From: Desulfobulbaceae bacterium
GTDB lineage: Bacteria; Desulfobacterota; Desulfobulbia; Desulfobulbales; Desulfocapsaceae
Assembly: GCA_003249645.1 (NCBI GenBank)
Contig: QKIH01000072.1
Coordinates: 1-52,232 of the forward strand
Reading direction: 5' to 3'
DNA length: 52,232 nt
Shown: positions 8,215 through 19,179 of the stretch, piece after piece
Numbering within the stretch: position 1 is the stretch's first letter
Layout: every line of letters starts with the position of its first letter
Program-made: the position numbers and the translations under genes
The notes under the pieces: generated by a model
The model's input: only the letters and a program-made list of their open reading frames with translations
What the model was told of the DNA's origin: nothing
Databases searched by the model: none

Positions 8215-11200
8215 ATGACCAGCATTCGACTTTTTGTTTTCTTTCTCACAATTATCCTCACCTTTTCTTCCGAAAACGCTTTTCCGGCTTCGGAGCTTTC
8301 CTCTCTGCAACTCACCGAAAGTGAACAACAGTGGATTAATAAGCATCCTGTCATAAGAGTACAGAGCCAGGATAACTGGGGGCCCGTCAACTTCGCCACC
8401 TCAGGCAAACCAGATGGTCTCTCAATTGAATTGATGGACACTCTCGCCAGAAAAACCGGTCTGCAAGTCGAATATCTCTCCGGTAAAACCTGGCTGGAAT
8501 ACCTGGGGATGATAGAAAGCCGCGATCTCGACGTCCTGCTTAACGCAGTGCGGACGCCGGATCGTCAAAACTTCATGAGCTTCACTGCGCCCTATCTCCG
8601 CAGTCAACAAGTTATCATTTCCCGCCAGACTGGCAATAGCTACACAACAATTGACAGTCTGACCGAAAAAAAGCTGGCAATCCCCAAGGGTTTTTTTTAC
8701 CAACAGCTGCTGCAGAGTTTTCATCCCGACATTACTCTTTTCGAGGTGACTGATTCTGAAACCGGACTTGCAGCGGTATCCCGGGGAGAAGCAGATGCAT
8801 TTATGTCCGATGCGTTCATCGTCAACCGGATCATTGCCGAACAGAACCTCGACAACCTGATCATCAGCGGAACAGCCGATTTCGGCGATCCGGATTATGA
8901 AATGTTACGAATCGGCGTCCGAAGCGACTGGCCGATACTCCGTGATATCCTTGATAAAGCATTACTCTCCATACCGGAGAGGGAAATGCGGACAATGCGC
9001 GAGCATTGGATTAACGAGTCGACTAAATTTTCAGTGCAGTCAACCCCTTATCAGACTTCATTCAGAATTCTTTTGAGTCCCGAGGAGGAATCCTGGCTTG
9101 ATTCACATGCTAAGACTTTTGAAATAGGACTGATCGAAAATCCACCCTACGTCATCCGTGACAGCCGTACAGAAAAGCTGGATGGCCTGATTGTCGATTA
9201 CCTACGGATGATACATGACAGGTTCGGCCTGTCCTTTAACTATCAAGTGGCCGCAGACCGTGACCAGCTACACACCTGGCTGGCCGATGGACGAATCGAT
9301 CTTACAACCCTTGTAAAAAACAACATTGAGGAATCCACCCGGTTCTTTTCTACCGAACCTTTTCTCTCTATTCCCTTCCGCATCGTCACCCGATCGGACA
9401 TGTCCGTTATCAACACGCTTGATGAACTACAGAACAAACGGGTAGCCATTGCACAAAATTACGACACCAGTGAACTGCTAAAAAACGCTCCGCAGCAGAT
9501 GGAGAAAATCCTTACCGACGAGCCGGCCGCAGCCCTTAAAATGTTATCCACCGGCCAGGTTGACGCCGTCATTATGGAAGGCCCGGTCGCCCATTATTAC
9601 ACCAAACGCATTCAAGGAACCGATTTCAAGGTTGGCAATACCCTGCCGGTTCAAAACTACATCCGGATGGCAACCAAGAAAGATGCGACACAACTTGCCA
9701 GTATATTAAACAAGGCCTTTCTTGCCATGGATGAAATCGGCACCCAGGCCCTATTCACCATCTGGGGCCAGAATCAGGACTCAACGCCTCTGCCTCCTGA
9801 TCAGAATCCACTTCTCAAATCAATTTCGAGCCACCTGGCCAGCTATCTGACCATCGCCGTTCTGATCATTGCCGCCGTAATCGGGTTCAGGCTGCTCTCC
9901 AACAGGAGAACTGGTACGGGAAAAGAACATCGCACCAAACTGATGATGAACCTTGGCCTTATTCTGCTCGCATTCTTTGTCCCAGGGGTCATTCTGCTAT
10001 CCACCTATAGTATAGGACAGCTACGTGCCACCTCAAAGAAACAGACTGCTGATATTCTGTCGACAATACATTCCGCATCTCAGGAAGCCCTGATTGAATG
10101 GATTGGCGAATCTCTGGAAGCGGCAAGGCGTATTGCAGATGATCCGGATCTCAAAGTGCTGATTGAAGAGCTGGTAAACAGGGCTAAGACTGGCCAAGAC
10201 GACACACAGGTCAGGGCAGACATAGACCGGTGGCTTGAACAGATCCATCCCCTTGCCATTCGTGACGGCATGACCCTGCTTGGAAAATCGGGCGAATCAC
10301 TTGGGAGCAGTCTGCTCGTCTTCCAGAACCTGAAACCACACCCTATTGCCGAACAAGCACCAGAGGCCTTTTTAAAAGCATGGAACGGCGAAGACCAGTT
10401 TGTTCCACCCATTGCAACCCCGGGAACACAGTATCCTTCGACCATTTTCTTCCTCGCTCCGGTTCGCAGCAGTACAGATCAGGTAATCGGCGTCATCGCC
10501 ATCCACGATCATCCCCAGGGGGAATTTTCCCGCATTCAGCAACTCGGCCAATTTGCTTCTACAGGTGAGACATTCGCCTTCAACAGCCGTGGCGTCATGC
10601 TCTCCCCCAGCCGCTTTAAAAAGGAACTTGCTACCGCCGGAGAGCTCGAGCCTGAAAAAGAAAGCATACTCAATATCAAGCTAAATATCCCGGGACATAA
10701 CGGCGAACAGCCTCTGACACGCATGGCCCAAAGTGCTGTCAGAGGAGAGACCGGGCTCGATATTGACGGTTACATCAGTTATCAGGGCAACAAGGTTTTT
10801 GGAACCTGGAGCTGGCTCGATAACTACAACATCGGGCTGGCCACAGAAATCGGAACAACAGAGGCGCTCACACAATATAACAACGCCCGTAACGGAATGA
10901 TAATAGTTGTTGCTGTCACTATTTTTCTGGTGAGTATTATCACTATATTAAGTGAGATCATCGGCAACAACGCGATCAAAAATCTCCAGCGCGTCAATGA
11001 TGAGCTGGAAGACAGGGTTCGGGCGAGAACAAGCGAACTCGAAGCAGCGGAAGAACGATCCCGCCTGCTGCTGGATTCCATCGGTGAAGGAGTATATGGC
11101 GTTGATACTGAAGGTAAAATCAGCTTTATCAATCCTGCCGGTCTAAAAATCCTCGGCTGCAGCATTGAGGATATTCTCGGCAAGTCAGCTCATGAACTGC

Positions 11201-13992
11201 TGCATCATTCCCGTCCTGACGGGGAGCCTCTACACCTTGAAGACTCTCCGATATGGGCGGCATACACTCTTGGAGAAACGTATCTGGCCCATGATGGCAT
11301 TTTCTACAACAGTCAATCCCAGCCATTCGAAGTCAATTTTACCTGCACACCTATCAGAAACAAAGACACCATCATGGGCGCAGTTGTTTCTTTCAGGGAT
11401 ATGACCAGAACAAGGAATATGGAGCAGAATCTGGAAAGCATTTTCCAGGCGAGCCCTCTGCCGCAAGCCATCGTCAATGCCGAAACCAATGAGTTTATCC
11501 GTTACAACAAGGCCTTCCTTCAGGATCTCAATCTCACCGACAAGGAGATGGAAGGGTTGATAGCCAGACAATTATGGCATTCCGGCCCCCTGACGGAAGA
11601 ACAGATGCAGGCCAACCGCGAAACCGGTAAAACCGAAGCAACCCTCGCAGGAAAAAACGGCACTCCCCGTCCTATTTTATTGTCATTCCAGCCCATTACA
11701 TACAACGGCGTATCAGCATTCATTGCCAGCTATGTCGACATTACCGATATTAAAGAAGCGCAGGAAAAAATGAAGGAGGCACAGCAGCTCGCTGTAAAAG
11801 CCGATCAGGCAAAAAGCGATTTCCTGGCCAATATGAGCCATGAAATCCGAACCCCCATGAACGCGGTTATCGGCCTGAGTCACCTGGCACTGCAGACAGA
11901 ACTATCACCAAAACAGCATGACTACATTGAAAAAATCTCTCTTTCAGCCAACAACCTGCTGGGCATTATCAACGATATCCTCGACTTTTCCAAAATAGAG
12001 GCCGGAAAGCTTTCCATCGAACTTACCGATTTCGACCTCAACGACATTTTACAGAACCTCTCTTCCGCCATCGGGCCGAAGGCTCATGAAAAGGGCCTGA
12101 CCTTCTATTTTTCATGGGATCCGAACGTACCGCGATCTCTGGTAGGAGACCCTTTGCGTATTGGTCAGATCCTGCTGAATCTAACCGCCAACGCAGTCAA
12201 ATTCACCGAACGCGGTGAAATAGAGCTGATAATTGAGCAACTCAGCCGTGAGGGAGAAAACTGCATGCTCAAATTCTGTGTACGCGACACAGGTATCGGC
12301 CTGAAAAAAGAGCAGATGGAAAAGCTGTTCAAAGCCTTCAGCCAGGCGGACACTTCCATTACCAGACGATTTGGAGGTACTGGCCTGGGCTTAAGCATCA
12401 GCCGCAAGCTTGCCGAACTTATGGGCGGTGAGATTGGAGTGGAAAGCACCTACGGTGAGGGTTCAACTTTCTGGGTAACCGTGGCTCTTCAGATTTCCCA
12501 GCTCAACCAGAAGAGTCAGTCTGATATTCCCGAAGATCTCCGCACACTTCATGTTTTGGTGGCAGGCATTCATCAGAAAAGTCGCAGAATTCTGGCCCGT
12601 TTTATTGAAGACTTCTCTATGAAGGCAACTGAAGCAGGGTCACTTGAGGAAGCGATGAATGCCCTCGCCGTGGCCAACAAAGACAACCAACCTGTACAGC
12701 TCGTTATCGCCGACCAATACAGTCTTGGCGACACCGGACTGCCTCTTATTGAGAAACTCAAAGCCCATGACAGCACTGAGAAAGTAAAAACTATCCTGCT
12801 GATTAATTACGGTCAGGACGAGCTGAACAATAAAGCCGAGGCTCTTGGAGTTGATATGGTGCTGTATAAACCAATTACCCAGTCATCACTATTCGATGCC
12901 ATTATTACGGTCGAATCCGGGAAATCCCCCTTTCATAAAACCGACGAGACCTTTCAGGCTTACAGTTTTCCAGATGGCAGTCGTGCAAAGCTGTTGGTTG
13001 TTGAAGACAATGAGATAAACCAGCAGGTCGCCCGCGAGATTCTGGAAGGAGCCGGTTTTGATGTCGACATTGCCAACGACGGTGAAGAGGCGGTACAGAA
13101 GAGTCAGGCCAAAGACATCGATCTAGTGCTTATGGATCTGCAGATGCCTAAAATGGATGGTTATACCGCCACAAAAACGATCCGTGGTGCAGGACTTGCA
13201 GATCTTCCCATCATTGCCATGACCGCCGATGCTATGACAGGGATTCAGGAAAAAGTGATGGAATGCGGCATGAACGGATATGTCACAAAACCGATCCGGA
13301 CTAAAATCCTGTTCAAAACCCTGCATGAACACCTGCCCGATCTTGTCTGTCTAGAACTCAATGGCCCTGTGAACTACAAACTTGACGAAACACCCCCTGT
13401 TCCTCAAACATGGCAGAAAATGCTTCAATACGACAATGCACTGGCGAGGGTCAGAGGAAAGCATACATTTCTGGAAGGATTGCTCCGTTCCATGCTCCGC
13501 GATTACACTGATTTTGGGAATCGATTCAAACAGCTGCTGACAGATGACCGCGAACAGGCTGTCCGTCTTGCACATTCGTTGAAAGGAGTGGCCGCCAATC
13601 TGGGCGCCATTGAAGTACACCAGTCCGCTCTGGAACTGGAACAACTGAGCCGCGAAGGCAACCGGATAGAGCTGCTCGAACCTGCCATCACAGCAATTGA
13701 TTCCTGGTTCAGAGAGTTTTCAAGAGCTTTTGAGGAATCCGATGATGCAACACGCATTATTGAAAGCAAGCCTGTTGAGAACGCCCCTCCGTTAGACAAG
13801 GAAGCACTCCGGCATCTTCTTGAACTGCTGGAAACATACGATCCAAAAGCCGATGCCGTTTTTAAAGACCTGGCACCATCCCTGTCAGCGATTAACGAAA
13901 AGAAGACAAAGGAAATCAAGAGAATGCTGGATCGATACGCATTTGAAACAGCTATCGAACTCTTAAAAGAAATCACCGGTCAGGAGGAATAA
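8215..13992 (+). CDS. BvgS-like hybrid sensor histidine kinase
   Basis: A giant membrane sensor of 1925 residues. Order: signal peptide (about 1-26); two periplasmic solute-binding (PBPb) domains (about 40-265 and 285-515); membrane helices (about 540-560 and 576-600); a Cache-like extracellular domain (about 605-890); another helix (about 893-915); two PAS domains (about 940-1180); HisKA with phosphoacceptor H1209 in MSHEIRTP; HATPase with DTGIGL and [11 protein letters not shown]; two receiver domains; and an HPt domain with H1787 in LAHSLKG. The second receiver is complete (VVEDNE, D1641, K in VTKP). The first lacks the acidic pair (VLVAGIH), so it is probably degenerate. No clear ribosome binding site precedes the ATG. 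The HD-GYP regulator gene starts two bases after the stop and is the obvious output partner. Confidence 0.92.
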   Translation: MTSIRLFVFFLTIILTFSSENAFPASELSSLQLTESEQQWINKHPVIRVQSQDNWGPVNFATSGKPDGLSIELMDTLARKTGLQVEYLSGKTWLEYLGMIESRDLDVLLNAVRTPDRQNFMSFTAPYLRSQQVIISRQTGNSYTTIDSLTEKKLAIPKGFFYQQLLQSFHPDITLFEVTDSETGLAAVSRGEADAFMSDAFIVNRIIAEQNLDNLIISGTADFGDPDYEMLRIGVRSDWPILRDILDKALLSIPEREMRTMREHWINESTKFSVQSTPYQTSFRILLSPEEESWLDSHAKTFEIGLIENPPYVIRDSRTEKLDGLIVDYLRMIHDRFGLSFNYQVAADRDQLHTWLADGRIDLTTLVKNNIEESTRFFSTEPFLSIPFRIVTRSDMSVINTLDELQNKRVAIAQNYDTSELLKNAPQQMEKILTDEPAAALKMLSTGQVDAVIMEGPVAHYYTKRIQGTDFKVGNTLPVQNYIRMATKKDATQLASILNKAFLAMDEIGTQALFTIWGQNQDSTPLPPDQNPLLKSISSHLASYLTIAVLIIAAVIGFRLLSNRRTGTGKEHRTKLMMNLGLILLAFFVPGVILLSTYSIGQLRATSKKQTADILSTIHSASQEALIEWIGESLEAARRIADDPDLKVLIEELVNRAKTGQDDTQVRADIDRWLEQIHPLAIRDGMTLLGKSGESLGSSLLVFQNLKPHPIAEQAPEAFLKAWNGEDQFVPPIATPGTQYPSTIFFLAPVRSSTDQVIGVIAIHDHPQGEFSRIQQLGQFASTGETFAFNSRGVMLSPSRFKKELATAGELEPEKESILNIKLNIPGHNGEQPLTRMAQSAVRGETGLDIDGYISYQGNKVFGTWSWLDNYNIGLATEIGTTEALTQYNNARNGMIIVVAVTIFLVSIITILSEIIGNNAIKNLQRVNDELEDRVRARTSELEAAEERSRLLLDSIGEGVYGVDTEGKISFINPAGLKILGCSIEDILGKSAHELLHHSRPDGEPLHLEDSPIWAAYTLGETYLAHDGIFYNSQSQPFEVNFTCTPIRNKDTIMGAVVSFRDMTRTRNMEQNLESIFQASPLPQAIVNAETNEFIRYNKAFLQDLNLTDKEMEGLIARQLWHSGPLTEEQMQANRETGKTEATLAGKNGTPRPILLSFQPITYNGVSAFIASYVDITDIKEAQEKMKEAQQLAVKADQAKSDFLANMSHEIRTPMNAVIGLSHLALQTELSPKQHDYIEKISLSANNLLGIINDILDFSKIEAGKLSIELTDFDLNDILQNLSSAIGPKAHEKGLTFYFSWDPNVPRSLVGDPLRIGQILLNLTANAVKFTERGEIELIIEQLSREGENCMLKFCVRDTGIGLKKEQMEKLFKAFSQADTSITRRFGGTGLGLSISRKLAELMGGEIGVESTYGEGSTFWVTVALQISQLNQKSQSDIPEDLRTLHVLVAGIHQKSRRILARFIEDFSMKATEAGSLEEAMNALAVANKDNQPVQLVIADQYSLGDTGLPLIEKLKAHDSTEKVKTILLINYGQDELNNKAEALGVDMVLYKPITQSSLFDAIITVESGKSPFHKTDETFQAYSFPDGSRAKLLVVEDNEINQQVAREILEGAGFDVDIANDGEEAVQKSQAKDIDLVLMDLQMPKMDGYTATKTIRGAGLADLPIIAMTADAMTGIQEKVMECGMNGYVTKPIRTKILFKTLHEHLPDLVCLELNGPVNYKLDETPPVPQTWQKMLQYDNALARVRGKHTFLEGLLRSMLRDYTDFGNRFKQLLTDDREQAVRLAHSLKGVAANLGAIEVHQSALELEQLSREGNRIELLEPAITAIDSWFREFSRAFEESDDATRIIESKPVENAPPLDKEALRHLLELLETYDPKADAVFKDLAPSLSAINEKKTKEIKRMLDRYAFETAIELLKEITGQEE

Positions 13993-13993
13993 C

Positions 13994-15013
13994 GTGAGTG
14001 AGAAAGACCTGATTCTCATCGTCGATGATGAACCGATAAATAACGATTTGCTAAGAGATATTCTTGAAGACGACTATCGCATCCGGGTTGCCACGAACGG
14101 AAGAATTGCCTTGAAAGCTGCCAGCGTCAGTCCCCTGCCCGATCTCATATTAATGGATGTGATGATGCCGGAGATGGACGGTTATGAAGCATGCAGAAGA
14201 CTCAAGGCAAACCTGTTAACCCAGAATATCCCGGTCATCTTCGTCACCGCGAAAAACCAGGAGGAGGATGAAGAAGCCTCCTTTGAAGCTGGCGGCATAG
14301 ACTTTGTCACCAAGCCTATCAATCCCAGAACAGTTAAGCACCGTGTTCGAGCTCAGCTTGCCCTGCATAATCAGAGAAAAGAACTTGCCAGGCAGGTACG
14401 TGAAAAAACCGCTGAAATCAACCTCACCAGGATGGAGATTATCCGCAGGCTTGCTGTTGCAGGCGAACTCAAGGACAATGACACAGGCAAACATGTCGAT
14501 CGGGTGAGCCGTTACGCAAGACTCATTGCCGAGAAGATGGGCGCTAACGAAGAATTCTTGGATATGCTTCAGACAGTTGCACCAATGCACGACGTTGGCA
14601 AAATCGGCATCCCAGATAAGATCATTAACAAACCCGGTTTTCTTGATGCAGACGAAAGAGCCTATATTGAAACTCACCCGGATATCGGTGCCAAAATCAT
14701 GGGCAATATGGATAACCCACTGATAAACATGGCCCGTGATGTGGCGTTGACCCACCACGAAAAATGGAACGGAAAAGGTTACCCGCGCGGATTGAAAGGA
14801 GAGGAAATTCCGCTCGCAGGAAGGATTGTAGCCGTAACCGATGTCTTCGATGCACTTTCCAGCAAACGTCCATATAAGGATCCATGGCCGCTCGAAAAAA
14901 TCTGGGCCCTGCTCGAAGAAGAACGAGGGGCACACTTCGATCCAGCAGTAGTAGATGCCTTTATATCCGTTCGTGAAGAGGTAGAAAAAATACAGCGCGA
15001 ACTGGCCGACTGA
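13994..15013 (+). CDS. Response regulator with HD-GYP c-di-GMP phosphodiesterase domain
   Basis: RpfG-type output protein of 339 residues. The N-terminal receiver has D11/D12 and phosphoacceptor D55 (LMDVMMPEMDG) and a KP motif. A helical linker leads to an HD-GYP domain with H199-D200 in MHDVGKIGIPD and HHEKWNGKGYP (GYP at 262-264). It predicts hydrolysis of c-di-GMP in the cytoplasm, controlled by phosphorylation. The start is GTG with a strong AGGAGG five bases ahead. The gene follows the hybrid kinase by one base, so the pair is almost certainly co-transcribed and probably a phosphorelay. Confidence 0.93.
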   Translation: MSEKDLILIVDDEPINNDLLRDILEDDYRIRVATNGRIALKAASVSPLPDLILMDVMMPEMDGYEACRRLKANLLTQNIPVIFVTAKNQEEDEEASFEAGGIDFVTKPINPRTVKHRVRAQLALHNQRKELARQVREKTAEINLTRMEIIRRLAVAGELKDNDTGKHVDRVSRYARLIAEKMGANEEFLDMLQTVAPMHDVGKIGIPDKIINKPGFLDADERAYIETHPDIGAKIMGNMDNPLINMARDVALTHHEKWNGKGYPRGLKGEEIPLAGRIVAVTDVFDALSSKRPYKDPWPLEKIWALLEEERGAHFDPAVVDAFISVREEVEKIQRELAD

Positions 15014-15090
15014 AAAAACATTTCTCAGCCATTATTCAGCAAACCGTTAAACAATCTTTCAGGAGAAAATCTTCACGCTGAAAAAATATC

Positions 15091-16719
15091 ATGAAAACAA
15101 TCCTGCCAAGACTTTATTCAATACAGGCAAAGCTTTCCATTCTCCTGCTAATCGCTTTACTGATCATACTCTGCGGAGAAATATTCTCTGTTTACTTCTC
15201 CAAAAGAGTTCTTTCATCAGCCGAGCTTTTTGTACACGGCGCGCTGCCCAGAATACAACTTGCGACAGCCCTTGAAAAAGCAACCATTCGGCTGGCTGGA
15301 TTCTCGCGGGAAATTACGTATAAGAACACAACTGAAAGACTGCAAAAACAATATATTGATCTCAACTCTGCACTTGAACAGGTAGAAAGTCTGGCCGCCT
15401 CCATGGCACAGGATGAGGCAACAATTGACATCCCATCCCTGAATTTTTTGAGCAGTAGCATTAGAAGTCAGGCTGACACTGTATTTAAGCTCGGAACGGA
15501 AATTTCCCGTCAGTCTCAACAGGTATCACTTGCAACAAAAAGCATAAAAAATGACATCATCAGTCTTGATCGCCAGCTCTCCAATCCGGATCCAAATGAT
15601 GACAAGATCGCTCAATATACTGTCAATAAAGAATCACTCTTGACCTTTCTCTCCGTAACGGACAAGCTGACTATCACCACAACAAAAGAAGAACTGACAC
15701 GGCTCAGGAACGTATTTCGGGGTAATCTGAAACGGCTTGGGACGACCATTTCACTGCCGGATGATGACCCGAGAAAAGCACTGGTACATAATATCATCAC
15801 CCGGGTCGAAGATACTTTTACTCTTAGGTATCAGATAATCGATGCCAATGCTCAACTCTCTCATCTTGTTTATTCATTTCTCGATCTCTCGGATCAACTT
15901 GAAAGTCTGACAGGCAGCTATCTCGAAATCGTCATAACACGTTTTCAAACCCGTTCTGCAAATCTTATAGCTGGAATCAAACGATTCATCAAGATTACGC
16001 TGTTTTTCTGTATCGGATCAATCTTTCTTTTGGTTTGTCTTTACTGGCTGCTGGTCGTTCGTGGTTTTGGCCGTCGCCTGAGCATGATCAGCAAAGCCAT
16101 GGGAGGAAATTCAGTTGAACAAGGTGTATGGGATCTACCGCTTGAGGGAAGAGATGAAATTACCCATATGGCAGAAGCCACTGACGAACTCCTGACAAAA
16201 GCAAGAAAACTGAGGGAACTCGCTACAATAGATGAACTGACACAGATCTACAACAGAAGAATATTTTTTGACCTGGCTTCTCAGGAGGCAAAAAGAGCAA
16301 TACGTACAAAACTCAGTGCAGTGGTTCTCATGCTTGACATTGACCACTTCAAACGGCTCAATGACACCTATGGCCATGATTTTGGTGATATCGTACTGCA
16401 CAAGACAGCACAAACGTGTAAGCAGATCACCCGCGAGATCGATATCTTTGCCCGATACGGCGGCGAAGAATTTGCCCTGCTTCTGCCAGAAACACCAATG
16501 GATCAAGGAACAGCAATCGCAAACCGGATCCTCACCACCCTGGCAGCACTTCAATTCCCTCGTCAGAACGAAGCCCCGGTCTCCATCACCGTGAGTATCG
16601 GCATGGCAGAAGCACCATTATGGGAAACAAGTGTAGATGAAGCGTTGAAAAAAGCAGACACAGCACTGTACCAGGCAAAGGAAGGGGGCAGGAACAGGGT
16701 TGTTATATACGAAAAATAA
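15091..16719 (+). CDS. Membrane-bound diguanylate cyclase (GGDEF)
   Basis: A 542-residue inner-membrane protein predicted to make c-di-GMP. Membrane helix 1 is at about 12-33, followed by a helical periplasmic sensor region (about 35-300), helix 2 (about 303-325), a HAMP-like linker and a C-terminal GGDEF domain. The active-site motif is GGEEF (457-461) and the product-inhibition site RxxD is intact five residues upstream (R448-E-I-D451). It lies 77 bases after the HD-GYP gene on the same strand and may share its transcript. No EAL domain is present. The nearest AGGAGA lies about 20 bases upstream of the ATG, unusually far. Confidence 0.92.
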   Translation: MKTILPRLYSIQAKLSILLLIALLIILCGEIFSVYFSKRVLSSAELFVHGALPRIQLATALEKATIRLAGFSREITYKNTTERLQKQYIDLNSALEQVESLAASMAQDEATIDIPSLNFLSSSIRSQADTVFKLGTEISRQSQQVSLATKSIKNDIISLDRQLSNPDPNDDKIAQYTVNKESLLTFLSVTDKLTITTTKEELTRLRNVFRGNLKRLGTTISLPDDDPRKALVHNIITRVEDTFTLRYQIIDANAQLSHLVYSFLDLSDQLESLTGSYLEIVITRFQTRSANLIAGIKRFIKITLFFCIGSIFLLVCLYWLLVVRGFGRRLSMISKAMGGNSVEQGVWDLPLEGRDEITHMAEATDELLTKARKLRELATIDELTQIYNRRIFFDLASQEAKRAIRTKLSAVVLMLDIDHFKRLNDTYGHDFGDIVLHKTAQTCKQITREIDIFARYGGEEFALLLPETPMDQGTAIANRILTTLAALQFPRQNEAPVSITVSIGMAEAPLWETSVDEALKKADTALYQAKEGGRNRVVIYEK

Positions 16720-17121
16720 GAAATTCAACAAACACAAATATGGTTAAGATATCCTCCCACTGATACAAATTATTCCATTTCGAACTGCACAACACATAGA
16801 TGCATCTTTAAACACCACTTGCAGTTCTCTCAACCGATCCGATTCGAATAACTTTTCAATATAAAACCATCCGGGACAATCATAAATCAACTCGACAAAG
16901 ACTCTTCCAAAACACTATAACCCACTGTTTATTAAACATTTTCTAATCAAAACAAAACATCGTGTTTTCTTGTTTGACCGAAGATCCATCTATGCCAAGC
17001 CAACAATTATTCGAAATAATTCAAGATTAACCCTTTCAATTTCATTCAATTTCCGTTAGTTATTTCCTATCAGTTTAATTAAGGATGATGTTCAATAACA
17101 ATCCACCGGGGGGAGGATAAA
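16720..17121. other. Intergenic region
   Basis: About 400 AT-rich bases after the diguanylate cyclase. No gene, repeat array or clear terminator hairpin was found. A promoter for the following gene is expected here but I could not place one. Confidence 0.5.
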
Positions 17122-17742
17122 ATGGGCACTGAACAGGAGAAGAAATTACGTCAAAAAGAATCAAATCTTAAAAAAACTGAACAATTAAAAAGACGTGCAG
17201 AACGAACGCTTTCCAAAAGCAAGCCGAAGCAACAAGTCAAGACAGATCACAATAGTGAAAATTCCTACACTGACAGCAATAGCCGCCACTCCGACAAAAA
17301 ATTGTATTTTTATTGTTTTCTGGCTATTTCCCTTGCGCTCATAGCGGCATCAGGTCCGCCGCTTGTTTTACAGGATATTACTCAGGCAGCGTATGAGAGC
17401 AACTCTAAACGCCTGGAAAAAAGAATCGATTACGACACGCTTCGGGCAAACGTTGCCAGTCAGCTTACAGGACATGTAAAAGGTTTACCTGATCAGAATA
17501 TGGTAGATGAGCTGATGGAACCTGAGAACTTTTGCAAGATAGTTTCCTCATCGGACGAAATGAACTCACCGCCATCAATGAGCTATTATCTGAAGAATGT
17601 GAGATATTCCATAGAGTCGCTGAATAAGGTCAAGGCAACCGTGATGAACGGGGAAAAGCGCCAATCGACACTTATTCTCCGATTCAGCGGATTTTCGTGG
17701 AAGCTGGTTAATATCATTATACCGGAAAACCAGACGATCTGA
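17122..17742 (+). CDS. DUF2939-like single-pass membrane protein
   Basis: A 206-residue protein with a charged Lys/Glu/Gln-rich cytoplasmic N-terminus (about 1-65), one membrane helix (about 68-85, YFYCFLAISLALIAASG) and an exported C-terminal domain. The start of that domain (PPLVLQDITQAAYESNSK, then RIDYDTLRANVASQL) resembles DUF2939, in which a short helix is followed by a V/IDF-type strand and LRxSLxxQL. The charged N-terminal extension is unusual for that family. GGGGGAGGA precedes the ATG at good spacing. It appears monocistronic. Function unknown; the family assignment is from memory of its pattern. Confidence 0.6.
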   Translation: MGTEQEKKLRQKESNLKKTEQLKRRAERTLSKSKPKQQVKTDHNSENSYTDSNSRHSDKKLYFYCFLAISLALIAASGPPLVLQDITQAAYESNSKRLEKRIDYDTLRANVASQLTGHVKGLPDQNMVDELMEPENFCKIVSSSDEMNSPPSMSYYLKNVRYSIESLNKVKATVMNGEKRQSTLILRFSGFSWKLVNIIIPENQTI

Positions 17743-18229
17743 TCCCCAACACAGAGTTCCTCTATTCAGCATTTATGAAGTCAGCTTAAGGTTGTAACCC
17801 TAGACGCTGATTTTCTGATGAGGTGCATACTTGATGCGCCTCATTGCATGCGCTTCCCCGCCATCTCACCTTTCTATCTCTCCGGTCAGCCGGCTTTATT
17901 ACCATCAAGACGCAACTGTATTACGCTCGTCTCTTTCAGATGAATTCTCTATCTAAGACGAGCCGGAAAGTGAACAACTGAAAACCATATGGCCATTTAC
18001 ATAATATCGTCCATCACCAACCAAATAGTTTCGTTACCCTATATAAAAGCGAGCAATAAGTATATTAAGAGAATTACGCCCTAACACCTTCAAATCAATG
18101 CAATCAAATAAATTTATTATTTTCATATTGTTATATGGTTTTTTCCTTACTTAATCAAAAGCATCTTTTTGTAAAAACTGCTATTCAACATTTTTATTGA
18201 ATTATTACTTAAACCATATTAATACAAAG

Positions 18230-18244
18230 AGTAACAATGTTACT
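18230..18244. promoter_or_regulatory. Candidate TetR operator (AGTAACA-A-TGTTACT)
   Basis: A perfect 15-base palindrome about 170 bases upstream of the TetR start. TTGAAT at 18197-18202 and TTAATA at 18219-18224 with a 16-base spacer could be a weak promoter that places the palindrome at the start of transcription. Related GTAAC and GTTAC halves occur 50-90 bases further on. Autoregulation by the adjacent TetR protein is inferred from position only. Confidence 0.4.
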
Positions 18245-18332
18245 GATACTTCATTGCATCTGTTTTAAAATAGCGATAATCGCACATATTCAACTGTAAC
18301 AAGGTCAGATTTTATCGCATAACATAGTTACT

Positions 18333-18352
18333 TCCGACTCATGTCGGATTTT
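18333..18352 (+). terminator. Small terminator-like hairpin in the TetR leader
   Basis: TCCGAC, a TCAT loop and GTCGGA are followed by TTTT, 62 bases before the TetR start codon. It could be an attenuator or a weak terminator of leader transcripts. The stem is only six pairs, so this is tentative. Confidence 0.4.
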
Positions 18353-18413
18353 GCCTTTGCAGTTCACCCGAATTGTTCAACGTCTCAAGCATAGAAAAAA
18401 GCGAGGTTATTTA

Positions 18414-19016
18414 ATGTTGGATGAACTCAACCCCGATACACGACAGCGACTCGAAAAAGCCGTTATGGAGGTCTTTTCGGAATATGATTTCCATAAAGCC
18501 AGTATTCGGGATGTTGCTGAAAAGGCAGGTGTCAGCTTCACCACCATTTACAAACACTTCGGCTCCAAAGAAAAACTGGTTTTTGCCTTCGTTGATATCT
18601 GGATGACTAAACTGACCGATCGAATCATAGATCACCTCCAGGGCATCGAGGCTCTCAAAGAAAAGCTGAGAAAAGTATTCTGGCTGCAGCTAGATTATTA
18701 CGAAAGACACTGCAAATTCGGTAAAATCGTCTTTATGACCATGCCGATGAAAACCTGGATGGAAGATCCGACCTTTCCACAGCCTTCAATGTTTGATCTG
18801 TTGATCAATGTTCTCCAGCAGGGGCAGGATCAGGGCATCTTGAATAAAAATGTCCGCGCTGGAATCCTGCTCGACCTGCTCATGGGGTTTGTACAGCGAA
18901 GTTTCATCATGTGGATTGACAGAGGACAGACAGGCAGTCTTTCGGGGCAGGCCAACGAAATGTTTGAGATGGTATGGCGGGGGATAACCATCCCTGAGGT
19001 ACCGGACTCAAAATAA
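18414..19016 (+). CDS. TetR/AcrR-family regulator
   Basis: A 200-residue repressor-type protein. The N-terminal helix-turn-helix is clear: VFSEYDFHKASIRDVAEKAG, then FTTIYKHFGSKEKL. The rest is a helical ligand-binding domain. I placed the start at the ATG at 18414, seven bases after GAGG; an in-frame TTG at 18351 would add 21 residues without a better ribosome binding site. Its position just before the propionyl-CoA synthetase gene on the same strand suggests it senses propionate or an acyl-CoA and controls this module. That is inference. Confidence 0.85.
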   Translation: MLDELNPDTRQRLEKAVMEVFSEYDFHKASIRDVAEKAGVSFTTIYKHFGSKEKLVFAFVDIWMTKLTDRIIDHLQGIEALKEKLRKVFWLQLDYYERHCKFGKIVFMTMPMKTWMEDPTFPQPSMFDLLINVLQQGQDQGILNKNVRAGILLDLLMGFVQRSFIMWIDRGQTGSLSGQANEMFEMVWRGITIPEVPDSK

Positions 19017-19179
19017 AAGGAAGTTCAGTAAGCACAACTTCTGCGGCACATCTGTATAAAACATCATCAGTCAGACAGAGTGCCGATTATCTGTAAGGGA
19101 GGAGTACAGAGAAAAAGCGGGCGATGACAGCGCACGCAGGAAAGAATGTGTAAAACTTCAACTAATGCGGGGATACATT

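Larger units (their letters stand above)
17743..18413. other. Long intergenic region upstream of the TetR gene
   Basis: About 670 AT-rich bases. They hold an imperfect hairpin at about 17818-17843 (ATGAGGTGCAT/ATGCGCCTCAT) without a T tract, a perfect AGTAACA-A-TGTTACT palindrome at 18230-18244, further GTAAC half sites at 18296-18300 and 18327-18331, and a compact hairpin with T run at 18333-18352. No gene was seen. Confidence 0.55.

Noticed and set aside
14216..14935. 239-codon minus-strand frame opposite the HD-GYP gene
   Set aside because: It is fully antisense to a gene with clear catalytic motifs and has no family features of its own.
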